21,116 nt of DNA, taken from assembly GCA_027016915.1 (NCBI GenBank), contig JALURJ010000299.1, positions 1-21,116 of the forward strand. Direction: 5' to 3'. The translations under genes and the position numbers were made by a program. The number at the start of each line of letters is the position of its first letter. Position 1 is the stretch's first letter. This DNA is from Desulfurococcales archaeon. GTDB lineage: Archaea > Thermoproteota > Thermoprotei_A > Sulfolobales > WAQK01. The notes below the pieces were generated by a model, which saw only the letters and a program-made list of their open reading frames with translations, ran no database searches and was not told the origin of the DNA. Below, piece by piece: positions 15,501 through 21,116 of the stretch.

Positions 15501-15611
15501 GTGCTGATGGCTGTGGCAGAGACCTACATACTTGTAGCCTCAAGCCTCAGGAGGGCTAGGAAGCCTCGCCCAGGCGCTTCATATAGCCACCCAGATGTCC
15601 GGATCATCTAG
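12597..15611 (+). CDS. ccmF: CcmF-type cytochrome c heme lyase with a greatly enlarged outside domain
   Basis: CcmF joins heme from CcmE to apocytochrome CXXCH sites. CcmF features in order: a degenerate early motif SSWATGGGSLVL (residues 79-90; the usual Glu of the W-G-x-x-E-G-S motif is Gly), NPLLKSPWIYPHP (151-163, His162), the WWD motif GWGGYWAWDPVETAELVPW (215-233), TRAGLSELHGFA (His276), and SGVSLLHTAMA (His470). Thus the WWD motif and the heme-ligand histidines are kept. Bacterial CcmF is around 650 residues; this is 1004. The excess lies in the outside domain at about 490-970 between the last two membrane helices. That domain shares blocks with the CcmF-like protein at 2485-5073. The ATG starts three bases after the thioredoxin-CcdA stop. 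The 3' end overlaps convergent sfsA by 33 bases. Confidence 0.93.
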   Translation: MNMHYTGWITLAATLVVLAEILYILFRRTEAPKWGIIGYVGMLASWLIYIRAYVVQDYTLKPVYESSSPGLPLLYKIASSWATGGGSLVLFMSVLAIVALIHRLYYRSRGGLEPRLVIGYNVAIVIAYALAWFSGGYERLGLEVEAGVGLNPLLKSPWIYPHPLSTFTAYALIVMAAIALWAGHERASLVLAKSGWIGLTLGMVIGGYWAYETLGWGGYWAWDPVETAELVPWLILTAYFHARLLGKRISYISLIVSGGAVYLGIYVTRAGLSELHGFATPRTAISILTIGALAVFLVEALRRSKGLLDDLAGAFSSLFRLGVTLAFMSLLVMFVATFTGLFIPALVNLAGGEGARLVPQADAAVRIYYPILYPALLLLLASIPLCTLEGRIGVSEYKAFLLGLVATSSVLGYLTYQGRIVWASKSSLYTNLMISIALPFAAAALVSAATAFVLDVSSRMSVRSGVSLLHTAMAITVLGVMLSGPFAYNVVYFEDSRLKAGEELRVDGTTVRVVGYDYEIYGGVIDAYTPYKGSLIFQAASMALLLLGAGFDRALQNATLGEKYLEDVGILPLVEEYGDAGIPLGDINISGVSVSVSDSSSGFEANYTDVSINMTEVSIHPRLAPSRRGAVFTVYLAGSIALYPISVGNDTRLSPMTRIVAELPEPLTLEFKQGLLTLETFNVSFFSIEGTGHSFPAIHGNALVASNVVLTVKGRLEINGTAYEVPVRIERDDVGMYVMFQQRPETRDLWNILVRNGLIGYLSNPGFVRNLTEKVVPGFYDATISMEQVFYSLGDVPVPKLLPEGARMKLVVEVSRGGETYTDTLEIRFEANGEIQGIKGLVPKPLIVSTGLGNIYVEIYPPYVTRYRWGAGAHELAIYYLSQLFKNATVEQRLALAAVFAAANIYSPQNPRFLAQMMHTEPYKLVFYMFELYDMANNFDPANSTIKTQGISVRVKEIPYINVLWAGTVLMAVAETYILVASSLRRARKPRPGASYSHPDVRII

Positions 15612-16319
15612 CACTACTTCACCCGTTTTTTCCAGGTGCATGGCCAGGGCCCTGGCCTCGACGCCTCTGGCTACAGCTCGTCTGAGGGCTAAGTATAGTT
15701 CGGGATCGCCTTCAGCGTAGGGCTTAAATCCCCTGACTTTGGGGAGCGCAGCTATGAATACTATCATAGACCTCACCCCCTCTCTGACCAGGGCTTCTAG
15801 CTCGGCCACGTGTCGCCGCCCTCGAAGGCTTGGGCAGTCGGGATACATGGCGTAGGCTCCATCCCTGCTCCTGAGCACGGCGCTTTTAACCTCAACATAG
15901 AGGGGGCCGTCTGGGCAGCGGAACAGGTAGTCTAGCCTTGATGCCCCGACTCTGGGCTCCCTCCGCTCCAGACTGCACTTTGAAAGCCACGGCACAAGGC
16001 TCCCGGCCACGGCCTTTTCGAAGGCTCTGGACTGGATCCCCGTATCGACCAGGGCATACATGCCTTCCAGGTCCTCGAAGCCCACCAACCTATAACTCGT
16101 TTTTCCGCCGGGGGGCCTCGGCAGGGCTAGGCAAGGCTTACCATAAACCATGAACTCTTGGAGCCTGCCGCTGTTAGCCAGGAAGGCCTTATGAACCCGA
16201 TTGCCAACCATTATTTCAGCAGCAAACCTGTTAAGCCTCCTCACGAGCCTGCACTCTACGAGCCCCTCTAGGACTGCTAGCACGGCGCCCCGAGCCGTGT
16301 TTCCCCGTGTTTCCCACAT
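15579..16319 (-). CDS. sfsA: SfsA family protein
   Basis: The product matches SfsA along its length: LNRFAAEI near the start, VHKAFLANSGRLQEF, GASRLDYLF, the nuclease-like core LYVEVKSAVL, YPDCPSLRGRRHVAEL, and FKPYAEGDPELYLALRRAVARGVEARAL. SfsA was named for sugar fermentation stimulation in E. coli. It has an OB-like N-terminal part and a restriction-endonuclease-like fold; its true role is unclear. Cys replaces the Ala usual in PDAxTxRG. I chose ATG 16319 (246 residues), about 34 bases from the TATA-like element and probably leaderless. A longer frame reaches 16412 but would run over that promoter and add an unlikely Pro-rich tail. The three TGTTTCCC repeats lie around this start, so a slightly later start is possible. 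The last 33 bases overlap ccmF in the opposite direction. Confidence 0.92.
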   Translation of the reverse strand: MWETRGNTARGAVLAVLEGLVECRLVRRLNRFAAEIMVGNRVHKAFLANSGRLQEFMVYGKPCLALPRPPGGKTSYRLVGFEDLEGMYALVDTGIQSRAFEKAVAGSLVPWLSKCSLERREPRVGASRLDYLFRCPDGPLYVEVKSAVLRSRDGAYAMYPDCPSLRGRRHVAELEALVREGVRSMIVFIAALPKVRGFKPYAEGDPELYLALRRAVARGVEARALAMHLEKTGEVVLDDPDIWVAI

Positions 16320-16326
16320 GTTTCCC
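16298..16326. repeat. Three phased TGTTTCCC repeats at the sfsA start
   Basis: TGTTTCCC occurs at 16298-16305, 16308-16315 and 16319-16326, with a weaker GGTTCCC at 16331-16337. Spacing of 10, 11 and about 11 bases puts the copies on one face of the helix. Could be an operator, or low-complexity coding sequence of the sfsA N-terminus. Confidence 0.5.
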
Positions 16327-16347
16327 GAAGGGTTCCCGCGGTCTCCC

Positions 16348-16357
16348 TTATTTAAAA
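16348..16357. promoter_or_regulatory. Near-palindromic TATA element shared by divergent sfsA and the helical secreted protein gene
   Basis: TTATTTAAAA reads TTTTAAATAA on the other strand, a good TATA match both ways. It predicts starts near 16327 on the minus strand and 16379 on the plus strand, each a few bases before the respective gene. It is the only A/T-rich element between them. Confidence 0.5.
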
Positions 16358-16393
16358 CGCTCCCCCATACATACCCCGGAGGCGGATGTGGGG

Positions 16394-17776
16394 ATGCGTC
16401 TGAAGAGTGCATTCATGGGGGCCCTCATCCTGGTCCTGATGCTGGGCTCCCTGGTGGCGCCAGTCGTGGCTGCTGGACAGGGCTCTCAGCAGACGAAGAG
16501 CGAGGCTAAGAAAAAGCACCGTGTTCTAATACTAATAGAAGTAACAAATAATACTATTAAGAGAACGCTGGAGGTTGCAGAGAGCTACAACATAACGCTG
16601 CCCAGCGACGTCCAGGCCAAGCTGGACAATGCGACGGAACTGCTAAGCAAGGCAGCCAGCCTTGTTGACACAGACCCCGACCAGGCTTTCACCCTCGTCA
16701 AGCAGGCCATGAGGCTTGCCAGGGAGGCGGCAATCTACGTATATAGCCATCTAGACGAGGAGGTTAAGGACGAGCTAAAGGCTAGGGGTCTGGAGAGGGC
16801 GATAGAGAACCAGCTGGAATTCATAGGTAAGGTGGAGGAGTTTATAGAGAAGCTCGAAGCCTACAACGTAACGGTGCCCGAAGAGCTTAAGCAGAGACTT
16901 GAACGGGCACGCAACATACTGGAAGAGGCGCTCGAACTGCTGCCGCAGGTTGAGAACGGCACTATGCCTGCAGCCGTGGTGGCGGGCAAGATAGGGGATG
17001 CCAAGCTAATCGTGGCTTCGGTGATAAGGGATCTGAACAGGGGAGTTATAGTTAGAATAGCATTCAAGGCAAGGATGGTTGAGGCCCACGTGAACTGCAT
17101 TGCCAGGATAGTAATCCATCTAGAGAGAGCCATAAACCACACTATAAGGCTCATAGAGAGCAACGAGACGGGCGACGCCCTGGAGCTTATTAATGCCACC
17201 CTTAGACAAACGCTACATGCCATCAACACCACCAGCAGGATGATAGAACTAGTAGAGACCCGCAACATCGGCAACGAGAACCTCACAGCAGCGCTGGAAA
17301 CCCTGAAGGCTGGGCTAGAGAACGTTTCACAGTACCTTGAGGAGGCTTACCAGGCCCTGAAGGCCGGCGACAAGGCCTCAGCCATAATGGCATTGGAGGC
17401 CGCTGCCGAGCAAATAGATGAGACTCTAAGCAAGGTATCGCCGTACCTCGCTCCCTTCAGGCATAGGGTAGAAATAATGCTGGGTAAGGTAAGGCACATG
17501 CGTATCAGGCTGGGAGAGGCCTTCGAAACTCAAGTCAAACGTGGCAAGATGATGCTAGTGATGGGCCTCAAAATGATGGAGAACAGGCTAAAAAGGCTGT
17601 ACCAGGCATATCAGAACGGTAACCTCACCGAGGATCAGTGGAGACAAATTGCTGCAAGAGCGCTGCGCCAGCTGGAGATACTTGAGGAGCACCTAGAGAG
17701 GCTTCGCATGAACAGAGGCCCGCTGGCCAATATGATCGACCAGGTGCAGTCCTGGCTCCTGGGAACCCTTGGTTAG
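16394..17776 (+). CDS. Secreted alpha-helical repeat protein, function unknown
   Basis: I do not recognise a named family. The ATG at 16394 has GGAGGCGG eight bases upstream and opens a textbook signal peptide, MRLKSAF followed by a hydrophobic core ending at VAPVVAAGQ (about residue 28). The mature part of about 430 residues is nearly all amphipathic helix, rich in Leu, Ala, Glu and Lys. It has at least two copies of a unit near residues 64-90 and 156-182 (SYNITLPSDV and AYNVTVPEEL, each followed by L-x-x-A-x-x-L/I-L-x-x-A). A third related stretch is NENLTAALETLKAGLEN. Twelve N-x-S/T sequons fit a glycosylated cell-surface protein. There is no C-terminal membrane helix. It ends 13 bases before the next small gene. 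A surface filament or S-layer accessory role is only a guess. Confidence 0.8.
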   Translation: MRLKSAFMGALILVLMLGSLVAPVVAAGQGSQQTKSEAKKKHRVLILIEVTNNTIKRTLEVAESYNITLPSDVQAKLDNATELLSKAASLVDTDPDQAFTLVKQAMRLAREAAIYVYSHLDEEVKDELKARGLERAIENQLEFIGKVEEFIEKLEAYNVTVPEELKQRLERARNILEEALELLPQVENGTMPAAVVAGKIGDAKLIVASVIRDLNRGVIVRIAFKARMVEAHVNCIARIVIHLERAINHTIRLIESNETGDALELINATLRQTLHAINTTSRMIELVETRNIGNENLTAALETLKAGLENVSQYLEEAYQALKAGDKASAIMALEAAAEQIDETLSKVSPYLAPFRHRVEIMLGKVRHMRIRLGEAFETQVKRGKMMLVMGLKMMENRLKRLYQAYQNGNLTEDQWRQIAARALRQLEILEEHLERLRMNRGPLANMIDQVQSWLLGTLG

Positions 17777-17789
17777 TGGTGACCTAGGA

Positions 17790-18200
17790 ATGACCAGAGG
17801 ATCACCCATCGTGGTCAGCAAGGCCGACGTGAAACTGGTCAAACTAGTGGATAGCCTAGCCAACGTGGTTGAAGGAGAGGTTGAGAGGGGAGTTGCCACA
17901 CTCGTCGCTAGCATGATCCTCGAGAAAGGCCTCCGAGACCCCCGGCTGCTGCGAATAGTGTTCAGATACCTGTATGGATGCGAAAGGGTGAGGCTCTCCA
18001 ACGAGGATAGGCAGCTTCTCGAGAAGCTCCGCACAATAGTTAGGGAGGCTATAAGAGAACGCGAACAAAGCGCCGTGGTAGAGGTAGAACTCGAACCGGA
18101 CACATTGAAGGTAAGGAGTGTGCAGGGTTTTAACAATTTTAGTAAGGCTAGCTCCTTAACGACGTTCCTATCGCTCTCCAGATACTTGGCTGGGGCGTAG
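17790..18200 (+). CDS. Small hypothetical cytoplasmic protein
   Basis: A 136-residue, charged, mostly helical protein with no signal, membrane segment or motif I recognise. A helical first part (KLVKLVDSLANVVEGEVERG, RLLRIVFRYLYGCERV) is followed by a helix of acidic and basic residues and a short beta-like VVEVELEPDTLKV. ATG 17790 is chosen because GGTGA precedes it by seven bases; an earlier TTG at 17769 overlaps the upstream stop. It probably shares a message with the helical secreted protein. A T-run follows the stop. Coding likelihood is good from its ribosome site, spacing and composition; function is unknown. Confidence 0.7.
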   Translation: MTRGSPIVVSKADVKLVKLVDSLANVVEGEVERGVATLVASMILEKGLRDPRLLRIVFRYLYGCERVRLSNEDRQLLEKLRTIVREAIREREQSAVVEVELEPDTLKVRSVQGFNNFSKASSLTTFLSLSRYLAGA

Positions 18201-18216
18201 CCTGCCTGGAGACAAA

Positions 18217-18231
18217 GTTTTTTCTTACACG
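18217..18231 (+). terminator. T-run terminator after the 17790 gene
   Basis: GTTTTTTCTTACACG begins 17 bases after the stop and is followed by a second T-run at 18237-18241. It resembles the elements at 2471-2487 and 5113-5130 in ending T-run plus TACACG. Confidence 0.5.
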
Positions 18232-18258
18232 ATGCATTTTTCACCAGCATAGTCCACA

Positions 18259-18268
18259 TTATATTTTA
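18259..18268 (+). promoter_or_regulatory. TATA box of the 18302 gene
   Basis: TTATATTTTA predicts transcription from about 18290, leaving a leader of around 12 bases before ATG 18302 with no evident ribosome site. Confidence 0.5.
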
Positions 18269-18301
18269 GGACGGTCTCACCCAGAACATTGGGCACGGAT
18301 C

Positions 18302-18634
18302 ATGTATAAGCTAATCCTCGAAATACCTGTACGTGATCCCTCTCAGATAGCCAGGGTCTTCGACATAGTGAAGAAGCATGCCGAGGATATGGAGGCAGCT
18401 GTTTTCATTACCGGGAATGGTGTGGCCTGGGCCCGTGGCGAGGTTCTCTGCGTGACATATGCTCTACTCAGACCCAGCGTGGGTATACAGCCTACGGGGC
18501 CGGGTGTGAAAATAGTGGTCCAGCTAACCTCGGAGAACCCGGAAAAGCTGGTGGAGGAGGCTGGGAGGCTGGAACGCAGCCTTAAGGGCGGCGGTTTCAC
18601 CTGCGTAGTGTCTGGGGGCGGCGACTCTACCTGA
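18302..18634 (+). CDS. Small hypothetical protein, possible ferredoxin-like (beta-alpha-beta) fold
   Basis: A 110-residue product with its own TATA box. The pattern YKLILEIPV, then a helix QIARVFDIVKKHAEDM, then AVFITGN, EVLCVTYALL and VKIVVQLTS, then a helix PEKLVEEAGRLERSLK and GFTCVVSGGG, suggests alternating strands and helices as in small ACT-like or ferredoxin-like domains. No catalytic motif is seen and I cannot name a family. It converges with the DUF1614 gene, 54 bases away. Coding is likely given the promoter, ATG and amphipathic pattern. Confidence 0.7.
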   Translation: MYKLILEIPVRDPSQIARVFDIVKKHAEDMEAAVFITGNGVAWARGEVLCVTYALLRPSVGIQPTGPGVKIVVQLTSENPEKLVEEAGRLERSLKGGGFTCVVSGGGDST

Positions 18635-18688
18635 CTATGGTTCTCGCCCAATAAGGCTTTGGCTGATGTTTCGGTTCCCTCATACCGC

Positions 18689-19435
18689 CTAGCCCGCTAA
18701 TAGCAACGCCAGGCTTATAGATAAAACGCCTGAAAGATATATTCCGTCGAACGTCCCCATGCCCCCGATGCTGATCAGAGGAACGCCCATACTAACCATC
18801 TTTCTGAGATTCATGAGGTCGGCCCCTATTAGGGTGCCGTAGACCCCTGAAGCAAAGGCCACCAGGGGTGCATAGGCCAGTATGCCTGCCATCCCCGAGA
18901 CGGTAACGGCGACTATGGCAGCGGCTGCCGGAGGATAGAAGCCTGGGACTATAACGCCTATCCCCCTCACTACCCTAGACACTGGGTGGACGAGCAGGCT
19001 TGTGAACACTGCCGAGACCAGTGCTACAGGCACTAGTACGGGTTCCCTTAGCGCCGCTCTGGCTAGGAGGCTTGTGGCTGTCGCTAGTGGTATCAGGCAG
19101 CCGCCCACGTTCACGGCAACCACTGTCCTCGTGAGCCTATACACAATTTCGGGGATCTCTATGGAGAACCAGAGAAACTCGATTCTCCTAACCACAGGCA
19201 GCACGGCTCGCACCCTATACTCCGCTACGGGTATGTTGACGGGGCTTAACGCTATGGAGAGCAGCACGGTGGCCAGTGCCATTATCAGGGCTTCTGTCTC
19301 CTCATAGCCCGCTAAGCTGTAGGCTAGCAGGAAGCTACCTATAGAGGCCATAGTAACCACGGTTACGCCGAGCGCTACGAATAGGAGCAGCATCTTTCTG
19401 CCTGTTGGCGGGGATAGTATCACTCTGCCGTCCAA
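18689..19435 (-). CDS. DUF1614 family membrane protein
   Basis: A 248-residue protein with about seven membrane helices. It carries the marks of DUF1614: the early LSPVNIPV, VNVGGCLIPLATA in the middle, and the C-terminal ISIGGMGTFDGIYLSG. The family is common in archaea and some bacteria and has no established function. The start is TTG 19435, supported by AGGTGG six bases upstream; the nearby ATG at 19440 is out of frame. It is divergent from the CitG-like gene and the two share a short A/T-rich promoter region. Confidence 0.88.
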   Translation of the reverse strand: MDGRVILSPPTGRKMLLLFVALGVTVVTMASIGSFLLAYSLAGYEETEALIMALATVLLSIALSPVNIPVAEYRVRAVLPVVRRIEFLWFSIEIPEIVYRLTRTVVAVNVGGCLIPLATATSLLARAALREPVLVPVALVSAVFTSLLVHPVSRVVRGIGVIVPGFYPPAAAAIVAVTVSGMAGILAYAPLVAFASGVYGTLIGADLMNLRKMVSMGVPLISIGGMGTFDGIYLSGVLSISLALLLAG

Positions 19436-19460
19436 GCCATGCCACCTAACCTAAAATAGT

Positions 19461-19475
19461 GGCTTATACAATATA
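19461..19475 (+). promoter_or_regulatory. TATA region of the CitG-like gene
   Basis: GGCTTATACAATATA lies about 26 bases before GTG 19494, so the message is probably leaderless or nearly so, although AGAGGG seven bases before the GTG could serve as a ribosome site. On the minus strand CTATTTTAGG (19450-19459) may serve the DUF1614 gene. Confidence 0.45.
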
Positions 19476-19493
19476 TCTACAGAGGGATTACTC

Positions 19494-20363
19494 GTGGAAC
19501 ATTTAGTGGAGAGGGCGGTTCTCGAGGCCTTCTATCTTTCCGCCGTGGCCTACGTGAAGCCTGGAGCTGTACATAGGTTGACTACAGGCAAGGCCCTCGA
19601 CAGGCTTGTCCTCAGCAGTATAGCAGCTCTCCCTGTGATTTGTCGGGCGGCTGAGGTGGGTAGAAACGTTGCCAAGGGGCGTAAAGGCATGCCCGACGCA
19701 GGCATAGGAGCCATGATACTTGACGCTGCCAGATCAGCGTATGCCTGGCTGGGCTCCCACCCAAGCATCGATGTAGCGGTTGCCGCTGTTCATGCCAGCT
19801 TCGCGTTAGGCTACAGTCATTCGAAGAAAGGGGAGGTTGACCCAGGAGAGTACAGGTCGGCACTAGGACTATCCGTTAGGTCGAGTAGCTCTGAGGATCT
19901 CGTACGGTTCCTGGAGGCTCTGAAGATGGTGGGCGAATTCAGGTTCCTAGATATCCTAGAAGAGAAAAGGGTCACCATTAGCCGTGCCACGCTGGAGGGC
20001 CTAAACCTCATGGATGCCTATAGGATCCTGGCCGAGCACAGGCCCCTTTACAGGGCCCTTATGTCGAGCAAAATACTCTCCGCCGTAGAGTCGAGGATTA
20101 TGGACGAGTATAAGAAGCACCGAGATATGAATGCCTCCATAGTTAACGCCTACACAGGGCTTCTCGCTCCACGGCTTCCCGAGAAATACTCAAAGATGCT
20201 TGAAAAAGCTGTAGGGCTAGGGCTCATGGGCACCAGGGAGGGGGCCAGAGCCCTGCTCGAGCTAGACAGGAGGTTAAGGTTGGACGGGGTTGAATACACG
20301 GAGTTGGTCCCCGTAGTGGCGCTAGCCTTGGTGCCTCTGACCGCCATGGGATACAAGCTTTAA
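19494..20363 (+). CDS. CitG-like (triphosphoribosyl-dephospho-CoA synthase family) protein
   Basis: The 289-residue product resembles the CitG/MdcB family, which makes the prosthetic-group precursor of citrate and malonate lyases from ATP and dephospho-CoA. Seen here are the N-terminal AVAYVKPGAVHR (residues 17-28), a following SSIAALPVI, the GMPDAGIGAMILDAARSA helix and the all-helical body with EYTELVPVVALALVPLT near the end. The central N-T-x-L-G-x-x-L-L-x-x-P-L motif of active members is not conserved: the same place reads GSHPSIDVAVAAVHASFALG. No lyase genes are nearby. The reaction may therefore differ; many archaeal members stand alone with unknown roles. GTG 19494 is the start. Confidence 0.75.
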   Translation: MEHLVERAVLEAFYLSAVAYVKPGAVHRLTTGKALDRLVLSSIAALPVICRAAEVGRNVAKGRKGMPDAGIGAMILDAARSAYAWLGSHPSIDVAVAAVHASFALGYSHSKKGEVDPGEYRSALGLSVRSSSSEDLVRFLEALKMVGEFRFLDILEEKRVTISRATLEGLNLMDAYRILAEHRPLYRALMSSKILSAVESRIMDEYKKHRDMNASIVNAYTGLLAPRLPEKYSKMLEKAVGLGLMGTREGARALLELDRRLRLDGVEYTELVPVVALALVPLTAMGYKL

Positions 20364-20384
20364 AAGCTTTAACAATGTTCAGGC

Positions 20385-21116
20385 TCATTCATAGTCGTAT
20401 CCGCCGAACCCGTACTCGCTGCGCCACACGGCCTCCCTGTAATAGCGCAGCAGCTTCTTATTGGCGAAGAGCGGTAGCATGGCTATGCCCGCTATGAAGC
20501 CCCCTATGTGAGCCCAGAAAGCTACACCGGTCGCAGTTAAGCCTGTGAGGCTGAATATGCCCATGACAAGCTGGTATGCGAACCAGAAGACAATGTATAT
20601 GGCGGCTGGTATCCTGTAGAACACCGGTATGAAGCCCCAGAAGAACACGGCCCGCAGCATCGCCCCAGGGTAGAGGACCAGGTAGGCGCCCAGCACACCC
20701 GAGATCGCTCCCGAGGCGCCTATGGCTGGAACCAGCCAGGGGCTATACTCGTACCTGGAGACGAGCCCCGTTGGAGGTATGAGGGCTATGCTGGTCAGGT
20801 GAAACACCGTTGCTGCGAACCCCGCCGCCAGGTAAAAGGCTAGGTATCTCCATTTACCCATGACCGCCTCAACGTTGTCGCCAAAAATGTGGAGGAACAG
20901 CATGTTGCCCAGCAGGTGGATCAGGTTGGCGTGGAGGAACATGGAGGTTACAAGTGTATAGAGCTTCTCGCCGCGCACTATGTGGTAGGGTACCATTCCC
21001 AGAGCCTGGAGAACATCGCCGTAGTTCCTAGCACCGGGGTAGAGGAGGCCGGGTGCCGTTATCCCTATGAGAAACACCGCTATGTTAACCGCTATCAAAG
21101 CGTTGTTAACCACGGG
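20385..21116 (-). CDS. Rhomboid family intramembrane serine protease, 5' end cut by the window edge
   Basis: Rhomboids cut membrane proteins within the bilayer. The core is complete here: LIHLLGNMLFLHIFGDNVE (the H-x-x-x-N of helix 2), the catalytic serine in GASGAISGVLGAY, and the catalytic histidine in FWAHIGGFIAG. About six to seven membrane helices are present. A GTG at 21113 could be the start, but the frame is still open at the edge and archaeal rhomboids usually have 10-20 residues before VNNALIAVN, so I treat it as partial. The C-terminus is short and Tyr-rich (GFGGYDYE). It converges with the CitG-like gene, 21 bases apart. Confidence 0.94.
   Translation of the reverse strand, partial: PVVNNALIAVNIAVFLIGITAPGLLYPGARNYGDVLQALGMVPYHIVRGEKLYTLVTSMFLHANLIHLLGNMLFLHIFGDNVEAVMGKWRYLAFYLAAGFAATVFHLTSIALIPPTGLVSRYEYSPWLVPAIGASGAISGVLGAYLVLYPGAMLRAVFFWGFIPVFYRIPAAIYIVFWFAYQLVMGIFSLTGLTATGVAFWAHIGGFIAGIAMLPLFANKKLLRYYREAVWRSEYGFGGYDYE

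Noticed and set aside
16307..16393. Longer N-terminus for the secreted helical protein (start at 16307)
   Set aside because: It would put 29 residues before a perfect signal peptide and run over the TATA element; ATG 16394 has its own GGAGGCGG site.
1..21116. CRISPR arrays, tRNA or rRNA genes, insertion sequences, prophage
   Set aside because: No regular direct repeats with spacers, no tRNA-like T-loop sequence found by eye, no transposase or integrase frame.

Overview
The window reads as chromosomal DNA of a hyperthermophilic crenarchaeon, most likely Desulfurococcales and possibly Pyrodictiaceae. The evidence is moderately high G+C, heavy use of ATA, AGG and AGA codons, A/T-rich TATA boxes about 26 bases before starts, GGTG-type ribosome sites, an archaeal HTH_10 regulator, and a cytochrome c maturation set of the archaeal kind (CcmE with C-x-x-x-Y). 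The species assignment is inference. I see no tRNA, rRNA, CRISPR array, insertion sequence or phage gene.

The left edge holds the end of an ABC-class ATPase gene (+), converging on an M42 metallopeptidase (-). Upstream of the peptidase on the same strand are a large membrane protein and an octaheme cytochrome c of the hydroxylamine-dehydrogenase family. The cytochrome has a signal peptide, eight CXXCH sites, a coiled-coil stalk and a C-terminal membrane anchor. The large membrane protein is, by my by-eye comparison, a CcmF paralogue that has lost the WWD motif and the heme-ligand histidines.

From the cytochrome promoter the other strand runs outward. It begins with an HTH_10 (Bat-type) regulator, followed by a maturation cluster: ccmC (with an extra CcmE-like domain), ccmE (probably starting at CTG), ccmA, ccmB, a thioredoxin-CcdA fusion and an oversized ccmF. 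Together these would move heme across the membrane, load it on CcmE, keep the apocytochrome CXXCH cysteines reduced and ligate heme. No CcmD, CcmG, CcmH or CcmI is visible. About 10 kb is thus devoted to one octaheme cytochrome, its assembly and probably its control.

The right part is more ordinary. It holds sfsA (-), whose 3' end overlaps ccmF. Divergent from sfsA, across a shared TATA-like element, is a secreted, sequon-rich helical repeat protein. Then come two small unknown proteins, a DUF1614 membrane protein (-), a divergent CitG-like protein (+), and a rhomboid protease cut by the right edge (-). No gene-free stretch exceeds about 200 bases; the longest are the divergent cytochrome/regulator promoter (7313-7494) and the ccmB to thioredoxin-CcdA gap (11342-11483).
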